Positions 61,986-64,000 of a stretch of 64,000 nucleotides of DNA are shown here, in pieces. The stretch covers positions 3,844,001 through 3,908,000 of the forward strand of contig OY782875.1 of assembly GCA_963678565.1 (NCBI GenBank), read 5' to 3'. Numbering within the stretch: the stretch's first letter is position 1; every line of letters begins with the position of its first letter. Below the pieces are notes generated by a model. It saw only the letters and a program-made list of their open reading frames with translations. It was not told the origin of the DNA and searched no databases. This DNA comes from SKHV01 sp963678565 (GTDB taxonomy: Bacteria; Bacteroidota; Bacteroidia; Bacteroidales; Prolixibacteraceae). The translations under genes were made by a program, and so were the position numbers.

Positions 61986-63068
61986 TTATTGCAATAATGC
62001 TTCTAGTTTTGAATGTAATGCTTCTTCGCGTAAACCAGTGGCAATGATAGTTCCTTGCTGGTCGACTAAGAAATTGGCAGGAATTGAATTTACACCATAT
62101 TCTTTCGCAGCTGCATTTTGCCACCCACTTAGATCTGAAACATGTTTCCAAGTTAATTCATCATCGTCAATAGCTTTTAACCAACGTTCTTTGTCTTGAT
62201 CAAGCGAAACACCAAAAACTGTAAATCCTTTTGAATTGAATTTTTCAAAAGCTGCAACCACATTTGGATTTTCCTGACGACATGGGCCACACCAAGAAGC
62301 CCAAAAATCGACCAAAGTGTACTTGTTTTTTGAATAGATATCCGAAAACTGAATCATCTCTCCATCGGCATTCGCCTGCTCAAAATCAGGCGCTTTATTA
62401 CCAATTGCAACGTTTTCTAAAACCGCCACGCGCTTTTTCAACCAATCATAAGTATCCATCGAAGCTAATTTGGGATCAATATTAGCAAGTTTATCTCCCA
62501 GCTCTTCAGCATTCATCCCATATTGAATTCGCGACAATAAAAATACTGCAATTGGCGAACTTGGATGATCGCTTACATACTTTGCCTGATTATCAGAATG
62601 GATCTTATAGAGACTATCTACCTCGGCACTTGCAGCTTCCTTTTCGGCCTGAGTTTCTAGGCCTGGTATTGCATTGTATTTTGTAATCAATTTTGAATAC
62701 AGCTTGTCTTGACTATCGTTAAATGCAATAAACTCATTTTGTACAGTCCCTCCTTTAATTTTCGCTTCACTTAATGCAGCAGAGTCTCCTAAAACTTTGT
62801 ATTCATCATTTTCAAGAAATACTATTGCTCTTGATTTACCACCATCAGACAAATAATAAATGTCGGTAAACGGAATTTGACCACTCATTTGAAACGCACC
62901 ATTTATAACGGCTGCAGAATCAACTTTTACAAATTCTCCATCGAATCGTTTTTCAAGAAAAACTTGGTCGATCTCATCAGAAATATTACCACTAATTTGG
63001 TACGATTCTTCACTAGAACACGCCCATAGAAATAGGAGGGCAATTGATAAATATTTAAAATTCTTCAT
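61986..63068 (-). CDS. TlpA/ResA-like thioredoxin-fold lipoprotein with DUF4369 domain
   Basis: A 360-residue lipoprotein from ATG 63068 (signal MKNFKYLSIALLFLWAC, cysteine 17). Residues 20-120 form a DUF4369-type domain (ISDEIDQVFLEKRFDGEFVKVDSAAVINGAFQMSGQI); the C-terminal half is an AhpC/TSA-thioredoxin domain with FWASWCGPCRQENP (Cys260, Cys263) and the cis-proline segment YGVNSIPANFLVDQQG. It probably reduces or isomerises disulfides in the periplasm. The longer frame from 63122 is rejected because a consensus -7 box lies between the two starts and the shorter one gives a lipobox. Confidence 0.88.
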   Translation of the reverse strand: MKNFKYLSIALLFLWACSSEESYQISGNISDEIDQVFLEKRFDGEFVKVDSAAVINGAFQMSGQIPFTDIYYLSDGGKSRAIVFLENDEYKVLGDSAALSEAKIKGGTVQNEFIAFNDSQDKLYSKLITKYNAIPGLETQAEKEAASAEVDSLYKIHSDNQAKYVSDHPSSPIAVFLLSRIQYGMNAEELGDKLANIDPKLASMDTYDWLKKRVAVLENVAIGNKAPDFEQANADGEMIQFSDIYSKNKYTLVDFWASWCGPCRQENPNVVAAFEKFNSKGFTVFGVSLDQDKERWLKAIDDDELTWKHVSDLSGWQNAAAKEYGVNSIPANFLVDQQGTIIATGLREEALHSKLEALLQ

Positions 63069-63101
63069 TAATGTAATTGATTGGGTTTGTAATATTAGAA
63101 T

Positions 63102-63109
63102 CAAACATA
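63102..63109 (-). promoter_or_regulatory. -7 element of the TlpA-like gene
   Basis: Minus strand TATGTTTG, exact TAnnTTTG, 33 bases before ATG 63068 and downstream of the upstream in-frame ATG at 63122. Confidence 0.5.
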
Positions 63110-63187
63110 CAAAAACAATCAAGAAGACGAAATGATTTATATAAATGCTGAATATTTATTTTAAAAAGATCTATAAAATAAATTCAA

Positions 63188-64000
63188 TTAATTACTTAAC
63201 TCAATCTGAACGGCTTGAGCCATTACATTTAAGTATTCGTCGAAATATTCTTTAAATTTCAAGTAATACTCTTTTGGATAAATTGACTTTTTAAAAGAAT
63301 AATTCATGCTTACACTAATTTGCTGTCCGGTTGTAACAACATTATAGGATAAATCGAAAGCTTCGTTGCTGATCGTCTTATCATCAGGTAATGTAATTAC
63401 TTTGGCATTTTCAGGAAGTTTAATAATACTTAAATAAGTAACAGTACGAGGATAGATAAAATCGATTGGGTAATCGCGTTCACGCTCTGTGAATGGATTC
63501 TCACTACTGAAAAATTTTAAAAAAGGATTTATAGATACATAATTTTCAATCTTTTCTATTTTCTTCTCTCCTGTTTGTAGTATACTAAATGTATTTGCTT
63601 TTGAATTTTCAATCAAGTTACTTGAAGTTAAATTATCAAATAAATTGCTTGATATTCTTTCTTTATACCTTGATGAATCGGCTTCAAAAGATCGATAATC
63701 TTTAATTGCCTCATAGCCTTTTGACTTATAATTATACTTAACAATCATTGAATCGTTTGACAAATCTATTTCAAAATAATCAGATGTTGAAGTTGTTACA
63801 GGAGTATTTATTTTTACCCAATCAACCGTTTTTCTTCTAACCAATAGTCCTTTGTCATTTAAACATCGAGATGGAAGCTGGTCATAATTAGCATATGGCT
63901 CTGTTGCATCAGATAATATCTCTTCACCATTAACCATTGAAATAGCAACTGTATAATTGAAATAATGGGCAAAAGGATAATCTGAATAAATCTTTCCATG
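63188..64000 (-). CDS. Transglutaminase-like / DUF3857-DUF3858 protein, C-terminal part
   Basis: The frame is open to the right edge of the window, so the gene continues beyond it; the ATG at 63937 is internal. The visible 270 residues start HGKIYSDYPFAHYFNYT and continue SDATEPYANYDQLPSRCLNDKGLLV, the end of a transglutaminase-like domain (the D-x-x-x-P-x-x-x-x-x-LP part after the active site). The rest is the DUF3858-type beta domain (ERDYPIDFIYPRTVTYLSIIKLPENAKV; VVTTGQQISVSMNYSFKKSIYP). Such secreted proteins are frequent in Bacteroidota, with an N-terminal DUF3857 domain outside the window. No function assigned. Confidence 0.82.
   Translation of the reverse strand, partial: HGKIYSDYPFAHYFNYTVAISMVNGEEILSDATEPYANYDQLPSRCLNDKGLLVRRKTVDWVKINTPVTTSTSDYFEIDLSNDSMIVKYNYKSKGYEAIKDYRSFEADSSRYKERISSNLFDNLTSSNLIENSKANTFSILQTGEKKIEKIENYVSINPFLKFFSSENPFTERERDYPIDFIYPRTVTYLSIIKLPENAKVITLPDDKTISNEAFDLSYNVVTTGQQISVSMNYSFKKSIYPKEYYLKFKEYFDEYLNVMAQAVQIELSN

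Overview
The window is a gene-dense, AT-rich piece of chromosome from a member of the Bacteroidota, most likely a marine or anaerobic Bacteroidia (a Marinilabiliales-type organism is my guess; no rRNA is present to prove it). Evidence: a GldK-type gliding/type IX secretion lipoprotein, DUF2851, DUF4294, DUF2807 and DUF3857/3858-type families, a three-subunit Bacteroides-type succinate dehydrogenase/fumarate reductase, a cysteate synthase homologue (sulfonolipid route), and many promoters matching the Bacteroidota -7 element TAnnTTTG just upstream of start codons. I see no rRNA, tRNA, CRISPR array, prophage, transposase or insertion sequence.

Layout. 1-6.5 kb: end of a gldK-like gene, a flavin reductase, an aldo/keto reductase, then a compact three-gene unit (SpoIIE/PP2C-type phosphatase, a cytoplasmic protein with charged helical repeats and a GH16/lectin-like domain, and a one-domain PAS protein), closed by convergent tadA. 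6.6-16.1 kb: aspS, an unknown protein, a DUF2807 surface protein, mdh, then the dnaE-trxA pair and an acidic lipoprotein on the minus strand. 16.3-19.5 kb: menI-menF-menD, coupled start to stop (menaquinone synthesis). 19.6-30 kb: a small pectin/arabinan utilisation locus (GH127, S9 peptidase, zincin-like protein, PL1 pectate lyase, then GH28 beyond purT) without SusC/SusD. 30-38 kb: pnp, rpsO, an overlapping DUF2851-potassium channel-small protein operon, arcA with an RNA methyltransferase, DUF4294. 38-50 kb: sugar-phosphate transferase, pcm, a metallo-beta-lactamase-fold hydrolase, gcvP, a beta-propeller-like secreted protein and a minus-strand operon lptF/G-GT4-GT2-ribBA. 50.6-54.2 kb: sdhCAB under a clear promoter. 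54.2-64 kb: a dyad-repeat array, a nitroreductase, a minus-strand operon of envelope proteins ending in cysteate synthase, a DEAD-box helicase, a TlpA-like thioredoxin lipoprotein and the 3' part of a transglutaminase-type gene.

How it fits together: menaquinone genes and the succinate dehydrogenase/fumarate reductase serve the same respiratory chain; mdh, gcvP, arcA and the pectinolytic genes feed central metabolism from plant or algal polymers and amino acids; the lptF/G, glycosyltransferase, sugar transferase, LpoB-like and cysteate synthase genes build the envelope.

Least explained items: a five-copy array of a 15-bp dyad (consensus TCGGAACCATTCCGA) at a strict 40-41 bp period between sdhB and the nitroreductase gene; the phosphatase/repeat-lectin/PAS operon; the placement of cysteate synthase in an envelope operon; and two long inverted repeats without a U-tract directly after gcvP and the DEAD-box helicase gene.
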